From positions 81,030 to 145,029 of the forward strand of contig NZ_FMCW01000022.1 of the NCBI RefSeq assembly GCF_900091595.1: a stretch of 64,000 bases of DNA, written 5' to 3'. The DNA comes from Micromonospora haikouensis. GTDB taxonomy: Bacteria > Actinomycetota > Actinomycetes > Mycobacteriales > Micromonosporaceae. Each line of letters begins with the position of its first letter. Position 1 is the stretch's first letter. Both the position numbers and the translations under genes were made by a program. The notes under the pieces are model-generated. The model did not search any database, was not told the origin of the DNA, and saw nothing but the letters and a program-made list of their open reading frames with translations. Positions 8,676-17,944 of the stretch are shown piece by piece.

Positions 8676-9197
8676 ATGACATACCCCCCACCGGCCGACA
8701 GCCCGAGCGACCCCTGGTCCCAGCCGGCCACGCCGCCGGTCGACCCGACGCTGCCGGCGAGCGGGCCGCCGACCGGCGGCGACCCGTACGCGCCGGTCGA
8801 CCCGTACGCGGGGATGAAGATGGAGCAGGCCGCGCCGGTCGCCGACCCCTACGCGGTGCCCGGCTACGCCCCGGCCGGTCACCCGGCCCCGGGCTACCCG
8901 GGATACGGGTACGCGCCGCCGCCGAGGACCAACGGGATGGCGATCGCGGCGCTTGTGCTCTCCCTCGTCGGCATCGGCTCCTGCATCACCGCGCCGATCG
9001 GCGCGATCCTCGGGCACGTGGCCCGCAAGCAGATCCGCGAGACGGGCGAGGGCGGCGAGGGGATGGCGAAGGCGGCCATCATCGTCGGCTGGATCCTGAC
9101 CGGCCTGCTGGTGCTGGCGATCCTCTTCTACGTGGTGCTGATCGTCATCGCCATCACCACGAGCGATTCCGGCAGCGGAACCAGCTACGGCTACTGA
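8676..9197 (+). CDS. DUF4190 membrane protein, second copy
   Basis: 173 residues. The N-terminal 90 residues are rich in Pro, Tyr and Asp-Pro-Tyr motifs; two membrane helices follow (about 90-110 and 130-160) with GHVARKQIRETGEGGEG between them, almost the same loop as in the copy at 7190. A ribosome binding site (GGAGAGAG) lies 5-12 bases upstream. The role is unknown. Confidence 0.85.
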   Translation: MTYPPPADSPSDPWSQPATPPVDPTLPASGPPTGGDPYAPVDPYAGMKMEQAAPVADPYAVPGYAPAGHPAPGYPGYGYAPPPRTNGMAIAALVLSLVGIGSCITAPIGAILGHVARKQIRETGEGGEGMAKAAIIVGWILTGLLVLAILFYVVLIVIAITTSDSGSGTSYGY

Positions 9198-9203
9198 CCG
9201 GCC

Positions 9204-9233
9204 CGGTGCCGTCCCCGGTCGGGGGCGGCACCG
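9204..9233. terminator. Hairpin between convergent genes
   Basis: Arms CGGTGCCGTCCCC (9204-9216) and GGGGGCGGCACCG (9221-9233) pair over 13 bases with one G-U, with a 4-base loop. It starts 7 bases after the DUF4190 stop. No U-run follows, as is usual in this GC-rich group. Confidence 0.65.
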
Positions 9234-9296
9234 TAGCCCGCCGGCTCTCAGCTCACGGAGCGTCGGTCCCTCGACGGGGCGGTCGGCGGCGTCGGG

Positions 9297-10253
9297 TCAC
9301 TCGGCGGGCGGCGTGAAGCGCGACGTGCGGGTCATGCCGGCCGCCCGGCCCTTGGCGGCGATCACCAGGGCCATCTTGCGGGACGCCTCGTCGATCATCT
9401 CGTCGCCGAGCATGACCGCGCCGAGCCGGCCGCCGGCCTCCGAGGTGTAGTGCTCGTACGCGTCGAGGATCAGCTCGGCGTGGTCGTAGTCGGCCTGGGC
9501 CGGCGAGTAGACCTCGTTGGCGGCGTCGATCTGGCCGGGGTGCAGCACCCACTTGCCGTCGAAGCCCAGCGCGGCCGAGCGCTTCGCCACCTCGCGGAAC
9601 GCGTCGGTGTCCCGGATCTGCAGGAACGGGCCGTCGATGGCCTGCAGGTCGTGCATCCGGGCGGCCATCAGGATGCGCATCAGGATGTAGTGGTAGGGGT
9701 CGCCCGGGTAGTCCGGCATGAGCCCGCCGACCACCAGCGACCTCATGTTGATCGAGGCCATGAAGTCGGCCGGGCCGAAGATGATCGTCTCGACGCGGGG
9801 CGAGGCGGCGGCGATGGCATCGACGTTGACCAGCCCGGCCGCGTTCTCGATCTGCGCCTCGATGCCGATCCGGCCGACCGGCAGGCCGAGGGTCTTCTCC
9901 AGCTGGGTGAGCGTCAGGTCCAGCCACTGCACCTGGGCGGCGTCCTGCACCTTGGGCAGCATGACGCAGTCCAGGTGCGCGCCGGCCCCCTCCACGACGT
10001 CGATCACATCCCGGTACGTCCACGGGGTGGTCAGGTCGTTGACCCGGACCACCCGGGTCTTGCCGGCCCAGTCGCCCTCGTTGAGGGCGGCCACGATGTT
10101 CTTGCGCGCGTCCGGCTTGGCCAGCGGGGCGACGGCGTCCTCCAGGTCGAGGAAGACCTGGTCGGCGGGGAGGCCCTGGGCCTTGCCGAGCATCTTGACG
10201 CTGGAGCCCGGCACGGCGAGGCAGGACCGGCGGGGACGACCGGCGGCGGTCAT
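9297..10253 (-). CDS. HpcH/HpaI-CitE family C-C lyase
   Basis: 318 residues from ATG 10253, with AAGGAGG 6 bases upstream. A TIM-barrel lyase of the citrate lyase beta/malyl-CoA lyase group: RSCLAVPGSS at the N-terminus, DLEDAV (metal and CoA site), LPKVQDA, the acidic IEAQIENAAGL strand and FGPADFMA near residue 190. C-terminal GKWVLHPGQI is characteristic of the malyl-CoA or methylmalyl-CoA lyase branch. It likely cleaves or condenses a hydroxyacyl-CoA; which one is not clear. Confidence 0.85.
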   Translation of the reverse strand: MTAAGRPRRSCLAVPGSSVKMLGKAQGLPADQVFLDLEDAVAPLAKPDARKNIVAALNEGDWAGKTRVVRVNDLTTPWTYRDVIDVVEGAGAHLDCVMLPKVQDAAQVQWLDLTLTQLEKTLGLPVGRIGIEAQIENAAGLVNVDAIAAASPRVETIIFGPADFMASINMRSLVVGGLMPDYPGDPYHYILMRILMAARMHDLQAIDGPFLQIRDTDAFREVAKRSAALGFDGKWVLHPGQIDAANEVYSPAQADYDHAELILDAYEHYTSEAGGRLGAVMLGDEMIDEASRKMALVIAAKGRAAGMTRTSRFTPPAE

Positions 10254-10356
10254 GGGGCCTCCTTCCGGCGCGGCGGGCAGGCCGACGCCACCTGTTCGGC
10301 AAGCGGATGACTGAACGATCGCAAAGGTGCTTGTGACGCCACGGTAACCTCGTGCC

Positions 10357-11202
10357 GTGACTGGGGTGAATGGGCCTGTGGAGGATCTCACGGGGCGGCG
10401 CACCGTGGTGGTGACGGGCGCCAGCTCCGGCATCGGCCTCGCCGCCGCGGTGGACCTGTCCCGCCGGGGCGACCGGGTGGTGCTGGTCGGGCGGGACCCG
10501 GCCCGGCTCCAGGCCGCGGGCGAGCGGGTGCGGGAGGCCAGCGGCGAGCGGCCCGAGCTGTTCCGGGCCGACTACGCGGTCCTCGACGACGTGCGGGGGC
10601 TCGCCGAGCGGCTGCGCGCCGCGTACGACCGGATCGACGTGCTGGCCAACAACGCCGGCGCGATCGTGCTGCGCCCGGTGACCACGGTCGACGGGTTCGA
10701 GCTGTCCATGCAGGCCAACCACCTCGCGCCGTTCCTGCTCAGCACCCTGCTGCGGGACCGGGTGGGCCGGCTGGTGGTGACCGCCTCCGGCGCGCACCGC
10801 AGCGGCGTCCTCGACCCCGACGACCTCAACGCCACCCTGCCCGGCTACCGCTCGATGCGCGCGTACGGCACCAGCAAGCAGGCGAACATCCTGTTCACCG
10901 GCGAGGCCGCCCGGCGCTGGCCGGACATCCCGGCGTACTGCTTCCACCCGGGCGTGGTGCGGACCCGGTTCGGCGCGGACAGCCGGCTGGTCGCCCTCGG
11001 CATGCGGATCATGCCGTTCCGCAGCCCGGAGAAGGGCGCGGAGACCCTGGTCTGGCTGGCCAACCAGGATCCGGCCCGGCTGGTCGACGGCGGCTACTAC
11101 GCCGACCGTCGACCCCGCCGGCCGCTGCGCAAGGCCACCGACCCGCAGCTCGCCGCCCGGCTCTGGGAGGCCAGCGCGAAGGCGGTCGGCGTCGAGCCGT
11201 GA
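10357..11202 (+). CDS. SDR-family oxidoreductase (retinol dehydrogenase-like)
   Basis: 281 residues from GTG 10357. Classical short-chain dehydrogenase: TGASSGIG cofactor loop near residue 20, NNAG near 95, TASGAHRSG with the catalytic Ser, and YGTSK as the Tyr/Lys pair. The insertion VLDPDDLNA after the Ser is common in the retinol dehydrogenase/WW-domain oxidoreductase-like group. It has no membrane segment. Divergent from the CitE-like gene, with 103 bases between starts. Confidence 0.88.
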   Translation: MTGVNGPVEDLTGRRTVVVTGASSGIGLAAAVDLSRRGDRVVLVGRDPARLQAAGERVREASGERPELFRADYAVLDDVRGLAERLRAAYDRIDVLANNAGAIVLRPVTTVDGFELSMQANHLAPFLLSTLLRDRVGRLVVTASGAHRSGVLDPDDLNATLPGYRSMRAYGTSKQANILFTGEAARRWPDIPAYCFHPGVVRTRFGADSRLVALGMRIMPFRSPEKGAETLVWLANQDPARLVDGGYYADRRPRRPLRKATDPQLAARLWEASAKAVGVEP

Positions 11203-11209
11203 CCCGGGG

Positions 11210-12280
11210 CTACTGCTCGGCGTGGCTAGGCCCCGTGCCGGTGTCTGCTGCCAGCGGGGCCGCGTCGACCGGGAGCGGGGCGGGGACGGTGCGGCGACCG
11301 GCGCGGGACCCGCCGAGCACCACCACCGTGACGCCGGCCAGGATCAGCGCGAGCCCCGGCAGCGCGCCGACCCGGGGCAGCTGGCCGAGCCAGGCCCAGG
11401 CGATCAGGGCCGCCCCGGGCGCCTCCAGCAGGATCAGCATGCTGACCGTGGTCGCGGAGACCCGCCGCAGCGCATAGTTGAACATCGAATGGCCGAGCAG
11501 CTGGGCCCCGGCCACCAGGCCGAGGATCGCCAGCCAGGTGCCGGTGTCGTAGCCGCCCAGCGGCACGCCGCCGACCAGGCAGACGGCCAGCAGGATCAGC
11601 GCGCACACCCCGTAGCAGATGGTGGTGTAGGTGGTGGTGCTGACAGTGACCCGGGCCCGTTCCCCGAGGGCGGTGTAGACCGCCGCGAACAGGCCGCCGG
11701 CCACCGCGAGCAGGTCGCCGGCGAACGCCCGGCCGGAGACGGCGAAGTCGGCCCCGGAGGCGAGCACCGCCCCGGCGACCGCCACCGCGATGCCGACCCA
11801 GACGGCCGGCGGCAGCCGCCGGCCCTGGCCCCGGGCGATCAGCCCCTGCCAGGCCGGCTGGGTGGCGACCAGGGCGACGGCGGCGGCGACCGAGGTGAGC
11901 TGGACGCTCGGCATCCAGGTCGCGAAGTGGGCGGCCAGCGCCATCCCCGACAACACGCACAACCAGCCCTCGCGCCGGCCGGCAACCGCCGGTGCGCGCC
12001 CGTCGCGGCCGGCGCCCACCGGCCCCTCGCGGTCCGCGCCCGCCAGCCCCTCGCGACCCGTGCCCGACCGGGTCAGCGCCCGGAACTCCGCCCGCCGCCG
12101 GGCCAGCGCGAACGGGCCCAGCACCCCGACGGCGAGCAGGTTGCGCCAGAAGGCGATCGCCAGGGCGGGCGCGGCGGCGAAGGCGACCAGCGGCGCGGAC
12201 GACGAGACCGCGAGGACGGCCAGGGCGAGGACCCCGCCGGTCAGGGGGCCCACCGGGCGGTGGTGGTGAGGGACGGGCAC
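11210..12280 (-). CDS. EamA/DMT-family transporter
   Basis: 356 residues from GTG 12280, placed 9 bases after AGGA; a TTG at 12289 overlaps that site and is less likely. About ten hydrophobic helices in two EamA repeats; a Gly/Arg-rich cytoplasmic stretch at about 75-105 interrupts the first repeat. Drug/metabolite exporters of this family move small molecules out of the cell; the substrate is unknown. Convergent with the SDR gene, with only 7 bases between stops. Confidence 0.85.
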   Translation of the reverse strand: MPVPHHHRPVGPLTGGVLALAVLAVSSSAPLVAFAAAPALAIAFWRNLLAVGVLGPFALARRRAEFRALTRSGTGREGLAGADREGPVGAGRDGRAPAVAGRREGWLCVLSGMALAAHFATWMPSVQLTSVAAAVALVATQPAWQGLIARGQGRRLPPAVWVGIAVAVAGAVLASGADFAVSGRAFAGDLLAVAGGLFAAVYTALGERARVTVSTTTYTTICYGVCALILLAVCLVGGVPLGGYDTGTWLAILGLVAGAQLLGHSMFNYALRRVSATTVSMLILLEAPGAALIAWAWLGQLPRVGALPGLALILAGVTVVVLGGSRAGRRTVPAPLPVDAAPLAADTGTGPSHAEQ

Positions 12281-12400
12281 GGGAAGCAATCCTTACACGA
12301 GCAGCGCGACGACCACCCGTCACCACAGAACGTCAGCGTTCGATTACGATCGTCACATCCGCCGGCGACCCTCCCCCTCGACGTCCGGAGGCACTCCCCC

Positions 12401-13099
12401 ATGCCCGTTTTTCGTGCGGTGCTGTTCGACTTCTTCGGCACGCTCACCCGTTGCGTGCAACGCGGTGCGGCCCACCGGTCCACCGCCGAGCTGCTCGGCT
12501 GCCCGGTCGACGCGCTCGTCGACGTGCTCGACCGCAGCTACTATCAGCGGGCCAGCGGGCGGTTCGGCGACGCCGTGGCGACCCTGCGCTGGGTGTGCGC
12601 GCAGGCGGGCGTACACCCGCCGGAGAGTGCGCTGCGCGCGGCCGTCGCCGCCCGGCAGCGGGCGGTCCGCGCGGACACCCGGCTGCGCGACGAGGCGGTG
12701 CCCGTGCTGACGGCGCTGCGCGCGGCGGGCGTACGCACCGGCCTGGTCAGCGACTGCACCCACGAGCTGCCGGAGTTCCTGCCGCAGCTGGCCGTGGCCC
12801 CGCTGCTCGACGTGCGGGTCTTCTCGGTGCAGCTCGGCCGCTGCAAGCCCGACCCGGCGCTCTACCTGTCGGCGTGCGGCCCGCTCGGGCTTTCCCCGCG
12901 CGACTGCCTGTACGTCGGCGACGGCGGCAGCCAGGAGCTCACCGGCGCGCGGCGGGCCGGCATGACGGCGGTGCGGCTGGCCGCCCCGGACCTCGCCGAG
13001 CACATGGTCTTCAACGCCGAGCCGGCCTGGGACGGGCCGGAGCTGGGCTCGCTGAGCGACGTCCTCGACCTGGTGGACCCGGTCGCCGTGCCGGCCTGA
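12401..13099 (+). CDS. HAD-superfamily hydrolase
   Basis: 232 residues, ATG 12401 with CGGAGG 9 bases upstream. Motif I is FDFFGTLT (nucleophile Asp in DFFGT), motif II GLVSD, the Lys in CKPDPALY, and motif IV YVGDGGSQELTGA. It has a helical cap between motifs I and II (type C1). Probably a small-molecule phosphatase; the substrate cannot be named. Confidence 0.88.
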   Translation: MPVFRAVLFDFFGTLTRCVQRGAAHRSTAELLGCPVDALVDVLDRSYYQRASGRFGDAVATLRWVCAQAGVHPPESALRAAVAARQRAVRADTRLRDEAVPVLTALRAAGVRTGLVSDCTHELPEFLPQLAVAPLLDVRVFSVQLGRCKPDPALYLSACGPLGLSPRDCLYVGDGGSQELTGARRAGMTAVRLAAPDLAEHMVFNAEPAWDGPELGSLSDVLDLVDPVAVPA

Positions 13100-13118
13100 C
13101 CCGCCTGCGGCGGGCCGG

Positions 13119-13634
13119 TCAGCGGCGGCGGACGCGGTGCAGCCGGAACGGTCGCCGGGTGGCCCGGACCGCCGGGGTCGCCCGGGGCGGCTCCGCCAGC
13201 GAGGCGTCCGGCAGCCGGTCCCCGGCGGCCGGTTCGCCGGCCGGGGTGAGCCGGACCAGGGCGCAGTCGTCGGCGGCCCACCGCTGCACCAGGTCGGCCG
13301 CGGAACCGGGGGCGTTGAGCCGCTTGGCGGCGACCGCCGGGGCCAGGGCCGTCCACTCCTCGGTGCCCGGGGCCAGCCGGGTCACCCGGGCCGGCCAGGT
13401 GACGATCCGGCCGCCGTGGTCGCCGCGCAGCGTCACCTGCGCCTCGGCCGCCTCCGCGAGCCCGGGCGCGGCCTGCTCGCCGGGGCCGCTCACGACCAGG
13501 AGCGACCCTGGCGACGGTACGCACCACAGCGCCCGCGCCGGCCCGCCCGCGACGCCCACCCAGGCGACGGCGGCCTTCTTCACCGCCTCGTCGACCAGGG
13601 GCGTGCCGAGCCACCCGTCCACCTCGTCAGTCAC
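13119..13634 (-). CDS. Conserved hypothetical protein
   Basis: 171 residues from GTG 13634, with GGAGG 9 bases upstream; ATG codons at 13652 and 13658 sit in front of that site. The N-terminus (VDGWLGTPLVDEAVKKAAVAW) and the alternation of strands suggest a soluble alpha/beta protein. It ends in a basic tail (RPFRLHRVRRR). I do not recognise the family. Confidence 0.6.
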   Translation of the reverse strand: MTDEVDGWLGTPLVDEAVKKAAVAWVGVAGGPARALWCVPSPGSLLVVSGPGEQAAPGLAEAAEAQVTLRGDHGGRIVTWPARVTRLAPGTEEWTALAPAVAAKRLNAPGSAADLVQRWAADDCALVRLTPAGEPAAGDRLPDASLAEPPRATPAVRATRRPFRLHRVRRR

Positions 13635-13703
13635 CCCGGCATCCTCCCGCATGCCCACCGGCCCGCGCGAGCGTACGGCGACGCCGTCCCGCCCATCGCG
13701 GGT

Positions 13704-13757
13704 GAGAGGGGTTCCCTTCTCTACCGCGGGCGTTAACAGGGGGCCCTTCCTTACACC
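13704..13757. repeat. Intergenic repeat, copy 2
   Basis: GTTAACAGGGGGCCCTTCCT occurs at 13732-13751 and is preceded by a palindromic AGAGGGGTTCCCTTCTCT-like block (13704-13722). This mirrors the arrangement at 5761-5811. It abuts the stop codon of the minus-strand PhzF gene. Confidence 0.7.
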
Positions 13758-14627
13758 TCAGCCGACGAAGGGTGGGACGGCGATCTCGCCGCGCGCCACC
13801 GGCATCACGTCGCCGCGCACCGTCGCGCCGACCGCCGCACCGCCGGCTGCGGTGACCGTGCACGCCAGCAGGGACGGGCGGCGCAGCTCGGCGCCCTGCC
13901 GGACGGTGTAGGAGGAGTGCCCCTCGCCGGGGAGCAGCCCGCTGGCGACCAGCCACACGCCGAGCCCGAGGGCGGCCGAGCCGGTCGCCGGGTCCTCCGG
14001 CACGCCGTGCCCGGGGACGAAGACGCGGGCGTGCGCGGTTTGCGAGTCGGCGTCCCAGGAGAAGACGCTGATGTGTTCGAGGCCGTACCGCTGCGCCGCC
14101 GCCGGGTCGACCCGGGCACGGGCCACCGCGTCCGGCCGCACCGGCAGGTACGGGAACTCCAGCCCGCACCCGGCGACCCGGGGCGGTGGGCCGGCGTGGT
14201 CGGCGGCGGTGAGGCCGGCCATCTCCAGAAGCGGCTCCAGGTCCAGCTCGGGCCCGAGCGTCGGCACGCCGCCGGTCAGCGTCGCGCCGTGCGCGGTGAC
14301 CTCGATCGGCAGCACCCCGGCCCCGCACTCCTGGGTGATCTGCCCCACGCCGAACAGGCCCCGGCGGCTCGCGGTCACCGCCGCGCCGACGCTGGGATGG
14401 CCGGCGAACGGCAGCTCGTCGGTGGGAGTGAAGATCCGCGCCCGGTAGGTGGCCCCGACCTGGGTCGGCGGCAGCACGAACACCGTCTCGGACAGGTTGA
14501 ACTCCAACGCGAGCGACTGCATCTGTTCGGTGGCCAGCCCCTCGGCGCCGAACACGACGGCAAGCGGGTTGCCGGCGAACGGGCGGTCGGTGAAGACGTC
14601 CACGATCTCGTAGGCCAAGGTCGACAT
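13758..14627 (-). CDS. PhzF-family isomerase-like protein
   Basis: 289 residues. The fold is the diaminopimelate-epimerase-like PhzF fold; the N-terminal motif FTDRPFAGNPLAVVF, the SETVF segment with the catalytic Glu (near residue 45), the PFAGHPSVGAA turn and the GVPEDPATGSAA loop are all present. Family members isomerise small metabolites. No phenazine genes are nearby, so a role in phenazine synthesis is unlikely. It diverges from the CBS gene with 33 bases between starts. Confidence 0.88.
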   Translation of the reverse strand: MSTLAYEIVDVFTDRPFAGNPLAVVFGAEGLATEQMQSLALEFNLSETVFVLPPTQVGATYRARIFTPTDELPFAGHPSVGAAVTASRRGLFGVGQITQECGAGVLPIEVTAHGATLTGGVPTLGPELDLEPLLEMAGLTAADHAGPPPRVAGCGLEFPYLPVRPDAVARARVDPAAAQRYGLEHISVFSWDADSQTAHARVFVPGHGVPEDPATGSAALGLGVWLVASGLLPGEGHSSYTVRQGAELRRPSLLACTVTAAGGAAVGATVRGDVMPVARGEIAVPPFVG

Positions 14628-14660
14628 GTTGATAAACAGTAGGCGCTTAGGCTGGTGCCC

Positions 14661-15947
14661 GTGAGCACGCCGAACCGGGTCTACATCGCCCGACTCGCCG
14701 GAGTCGCCGTCTTCGACCCGAACGGCGACCAGGTGGGTCGGGTGCGCGACGCGGTGGCCCGGCTCCGACCCACCCAGCGCCCGCCGGAGGTGGTGGGTCT
14801 GGTCGCCGAGATGCCGATGCGCCGGCGGATCTTCCTGTCGATCAACCGGATCACCACCATCGACGCCGACGCGGTGGTGCTCGGCAGCGGCACGCTCAAC
14901 CTGCGCCGGTTCGAGAAGCGCCCCAACGAGCTGCTGGTGCTCCAGGAGCTGCTGGACCGGCGCGTGCAGCTCGACCCGGGCGGCCAGCCCGGGTCGGTGG
15001 TCGACGTGGCCATGGAGCGCAGCCGGGGCGGCGAGTGGTCGCTGACCCGCGTCGCCGTCCGCGAGCACACCGGCCGGCTCACCCGCCGCGGCCACCTGCA
15101 CCAGGTCGAGTGGGACCGGGTGCGCGGCCTCAGCGGCATCGGCGAGAACCGGGGTACGGCGAACCTGCTCGCCGTCCTGGAGGACATGCGCCCGGCCGAC
15201 CTGGCCAACGCCCTGCAGGACCTGCCGGACAGCCGGCGCAACGAGGTGGCGGCGGCGCTGGACGACGAGCGGCTGGCCGACGTGCTCAGCGAGCTGCCCG
15301 AGCACGACCAGGTGGAGATCCTCGCCGCGCTGGACCGGGAGCGGGCCGCTGACGTGCTGGAGGAGATGGACCCGGACGACGCCGCCGACCTGCTCAACGA
15401 GCTTCCCCCGACCGAGCAGGACGTGCTGCTGGACCTGATGGAGCCCGGCGAGGCCGACCCGGTCCGTCAGCTGCTCAAGTACTCGTCGGGCACGGCGGGC
15501 AGCGTGATGACCTCCGAGCCGGTGATCCTCCCGCCGGACGCCACGGTCGCCGAGGCGCTGGCCCGGATCCGGGAGGAGCAGCTCTCCCCGGCCGTGGCCG
15601 CGCAGGTCTTCGTGACCCGTGCGCCGCTGACCACCCCGACCGGCCGCTACCTGGGCATGGTGCACTTCCAGCGGCTGCTGCGGGAGCCACCGGCCGACCT
15701 GCTCGGCGGGGTGGTGGTCAACGACATCGACCCGCTGCGCCCGGCCACCCCGCTGCCGGAGATCACCCGCCGGATGGCCACCTACGACCTGGTCGCCATG
15801 CCGGTGGTGGACCGCAACAACCGGCTCGTCGGCGCGGTGACCGTCGACGACGTGCTGGACCACTCGCTGCCGCGCGACTGGCGGGACCGGGACGCCCCGA
15901 CCGCCCCCACGCCAGTGCACGAGGTGCTGGACGGCGCCGATGAGTGA
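14661..15947 (+). CDS. PRC/MgtE-N and CBS-domain protein
   Basis: 428 residues from GTG 14661 (a GTG at 14655 is also possible). N-terminal PRC-barrel-like region (about 5-150), then helical MgtE intracellular N-domain repeats (ALQDLPDSRRNEVAAAL, VLSELPEHDQVEILAAL; about 165-275), then two CBS motifs (about 285-410) that usually bind an adenosine nucleotide. There is no membrane domain, so it is not a transporter itself but looks like a regulatory half of MgtE. The next gene, a membrane protein, overlaps it by 8 bases and may be its partner. Confidence 0.8.
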   Translation: MSTPNRVYIARLAGVAVFDPNGDQVGRVRDAVARLRPTQRPPEVVGLVAEMPMRRRIFLSINRITTIDADAVVLGSGTLNLRRFEKRPNELLVLQELLDRRVQLDPGGQPGSVVDVAMERSRGGEWSLTRVAVREHTGRLTRRGHLHQVEWDRVRGLSGIGENRGTANLLAVLEDMRPADLANALQDLPDSRRNEVAAALDDERLADVLSELPEHDQVEILAALDRERAADVLEEMDPDDAADLLNELPPTEQDVLLDLMEPGEADPVRQLLKYSSGTAGSVMTSEPVILPPDATVAEALARIREEQLSPAVAAQVFVTRAPLTTPTGRYLGMVHFQRLLREPPADLLGGVVVNDIDPLRPATPLPEITRRMATYDLVAMPVVDRNNRLVGAVTVDDVLDHSLPRDWRDRDAPTAPTPVHEVLDGADE

Positions 15948-16575
15948 GCAGCGGCGGGCGGAGCGGCTGGACCAGCCGCGCGAGCCCCGGGGCGTGAAGC
16001 TGCCCCGGTTCGACCCGGAGGCGTTCGGCCGGTGGTCCGAGGGGATCGCCCGGGGCATGGGCACGGCGAACTTCATCGTCTACATGACGGTGGTGATCGC
16101 CGCCTGGTTCGGCTGGAACACCCTGGCCCCGGCGAGCCTGCGCTTCGACCCGTACACCTTCACGTTCCTGACCCTGGTGCTCTCCCTCCAGGCGTCCTAC
16201 GCGGCGCCGCTGATCCTGCTCGCGCAGAACCGGCAGACGGACCGGGACCGGGTGGCGCTGGAGGAGGACCGGCGGCGCGCGACCATGCAGAAGGCGGACA
16301 CCGAGTACCTGGCCCGGGAGGTCGCGGCGCTGCGGATCGCGCTGGGCGAGGTGGCGACGCGGGACTTCCTCCGTTCGGAGCTGGCCCGACTGGCCGAGGA
16401 ACTGGACGAGGCCGCCCAGCGCCGGCAGAAGCTGGAACGCCGGCAGCAGGAGCGCCCGGCGCAGGAGCGCCCGCCGCCGCGCGGGGGTGGGGCGCACCTC
16501 GACGAGCCCCTCGACGAGCTGGACGGCGACTTCGCCCGGGGCGGCCGTCCGGAGGGGTCGACCGGCGGGCGCTGA
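15940..16575 (+). CDS. DUF1003 membrane protein
   Basis: 211 residues. After a 35-residue polar start it has two membrane helices (about 43-60 and 75-95) with FGWNTLAP between and LLAQNRQTDRDR after, the DUF1003 signature. A long charged helix with coiled-coil potential (about 100-175) follows. The function of the family is unproven. Translationally coupled to the CBS protein. Confidence 0.88.
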   Translation: MSEQRRAERLDQPREPRGVKLPRFDPEAFGRWSEGIARGMGTANFIVYMTVVIAAWFGWNTLAPASLRFDPYTFTFLTLVLSLQASYAAPLILLAQNRQTDRDRVALEEDRRRATMQKADTEYLAREVAALRIALGEVATRDFLRSELARLAEELDEAAQRRQKLERRQQERPAQERPPPRGGGAHLDEPLDELDGDFARGGRPEGSTGGR

Positions 16576-16701
16576 CCAGCCTGCCGGGCATGGTGAACAG
16601 GGCTGGTGGGCGCGCTGACCAGGCCGGGTGGGCCATCGATTCGCTCACACCGGGGCCCGCCGACGGCCGGCACCTATCGCCCCCGACGTAGCATTGCGGG
16701 C

Positions 16702-17850
16702 ATGTCAGCACCCGTCAGCACCGTCGAGGACGCCGTCCAGGCCGCCCTGGCCACCGTCGACGACCCGGAGATCCGCCGGCCCATCACCGACCTCGGCATG
16801 GTCCGCTCCGCCCAGGTCGGCGACGACGGCGTGGTCCGGGTCGAGCTGCTGCTCACCGTGGCCGGCTGCCCGCTGAAGGACAAGCTGCGCGCCGACATCA
16901 CCGCCGCCGTCGGCGCGGTGCCCGGGGTGACCGGGGTGGAGATCGAGTTCGGGGTGATGAGCCCCGAGCAGCGCCAGGGTCTCCAGGCGAAGCTGCGCGG
17001 GGGTTCCGCCACCGAGGAGCCGGTGATCCCGTTCGCCCAGCCCGGCTCCCGCACCCGCGTGTACGCGGTCGCCAGCGGCAAGGGCGGCGTCGGCAAGTCC
17101 AGTGTCACGGTGAACCTGGCCGCCGCGCTGGCCGCCCGGGGGTTGAACGTCGGCGTCGTCGACGCGGACATCTACGGCCACTCGGTGCCCCGGATGCTCG
17201 GCGCGGACGGTCGCCCGACCCGGGTGGAGGACCTGATCATGCCGCCGCAGGCGCACGGCGTGAAGGTGATCTCGATCGGCATGTTCACCTCGGGCAACGC
17301 GGCCGTGGTGTGGCGCGGCCCGATGCTGCACCGGGCGTTGCAGCAGTTCCTCGCCGACGTCTACTGGGGCGACCTGGACGTGCTCCTGCTCGACCTGCCC
17401 CCGGGCACCGGCGACGTGGCCATCTCGCTGGCCCAGCTGCTGCCGAACGCCGAGATCCTGGTGGTCACCACGCCGCAGGCCGCCGCCGCCGAGGTGGCCG
17501 AACGGGCCGGCGCGATCGCCCTCCAGACGCACCAGCGGGTGGTCGGCGTGATCGAGAACATGTCGTGGCTGGAACTGCCGGACGGCTCCCGGATGGAGGT
17601 CTTCGGCTCCGGCGGCGGCACGACCGTGGCCGAGTCGCTGACCCGGACGATCGGGGCGCAGGTGCCGCTGCTCGGGCAGATCCCGCTGGACACCCGGGTC
17701 CGGGAGGCCGGCGACGCCGGCAACCCGATCGTGCTGGCCGAGCCGGATTCGCCGGCTGCGAAGGCCCTCGGTCAGGTCGCCGACCGGCTCGCGGTGCGGC
17801 GGGAGTCGCTGCTCGGTAAGCCCCTCGGCCTGAAGCCGGCCGGCCGCTGA
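16702..17850 (+). CDS. mrp: Mrp/NBP35-type Fe-S carrier ATPase
   Basis: 382 residues. N-terminal MIP18/DUF59 domain (about 5-85; VAGCPLKDK), then a deviant Walker A GKGGVGKSS near residue 125, LDLPPGTGD (Walker B region) and GVIENMSW. This is the ApbC/Mrp family that holds and hands on iron-sulfur clusters; the C-terminal CxxC of some members is absent. ATG 16702 fits family starts. It follows the DUF1003 gene in the same direction by 126 bases. Confidence 0.92.
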   Translation: MSAPVSTVEDAVQAALATVDDPEIRRPITDLGMVRSAQVGDDGVVRVELLLTVAGCPLKDKLRADITAAVGAVPGVTGVEIEFGVMSPEQRQGLQAKLRGGSATEEPVIPFAQPGSRTRVYAVASGKGGVGKSSVTVNLAAALAARGLNVGVVDADIYGHSVPRMLGADGRPTRVEDLIMPPQAHGVKVISIGMFTSGNAAVVWRGPMLHRALQQFLADVYWGDLDVLLLDLPPGTGDVAISLAQLLPNAEILVVTTPQAAAAEVAERAGAIALQTHQRVVGVIENMSWLELPDGSRMEVFGSGGGTTVAESLTRTIGAQVPLLGQIPLDTRVREAGDAGNPIVLAEPDSPAAKALGQVADRLAVRRESLLGKPLGLKPAGR

Positions 17851-17944
17851 CGGCTGGCCGCTGACGGTCGGCCGTTTCCGCCGGTGGCGATGGCCACCCG
17901 GCGGGCCGGCCCCTCGGCGCTCCCGGCGGGATGACTCGTCTCGC

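Noticed and set aside
13758..14627. Phenazine biosynthesis gene
   Set aside because: PhzF-like proteins are widespread and no other phz gene is in the window.
14661..15947. Magnesium transporter MgtE
   Set aside because: The MgtE N-domain and CBS pair are there, but the membrane channel domain is missing, so it cannot transport by itself.
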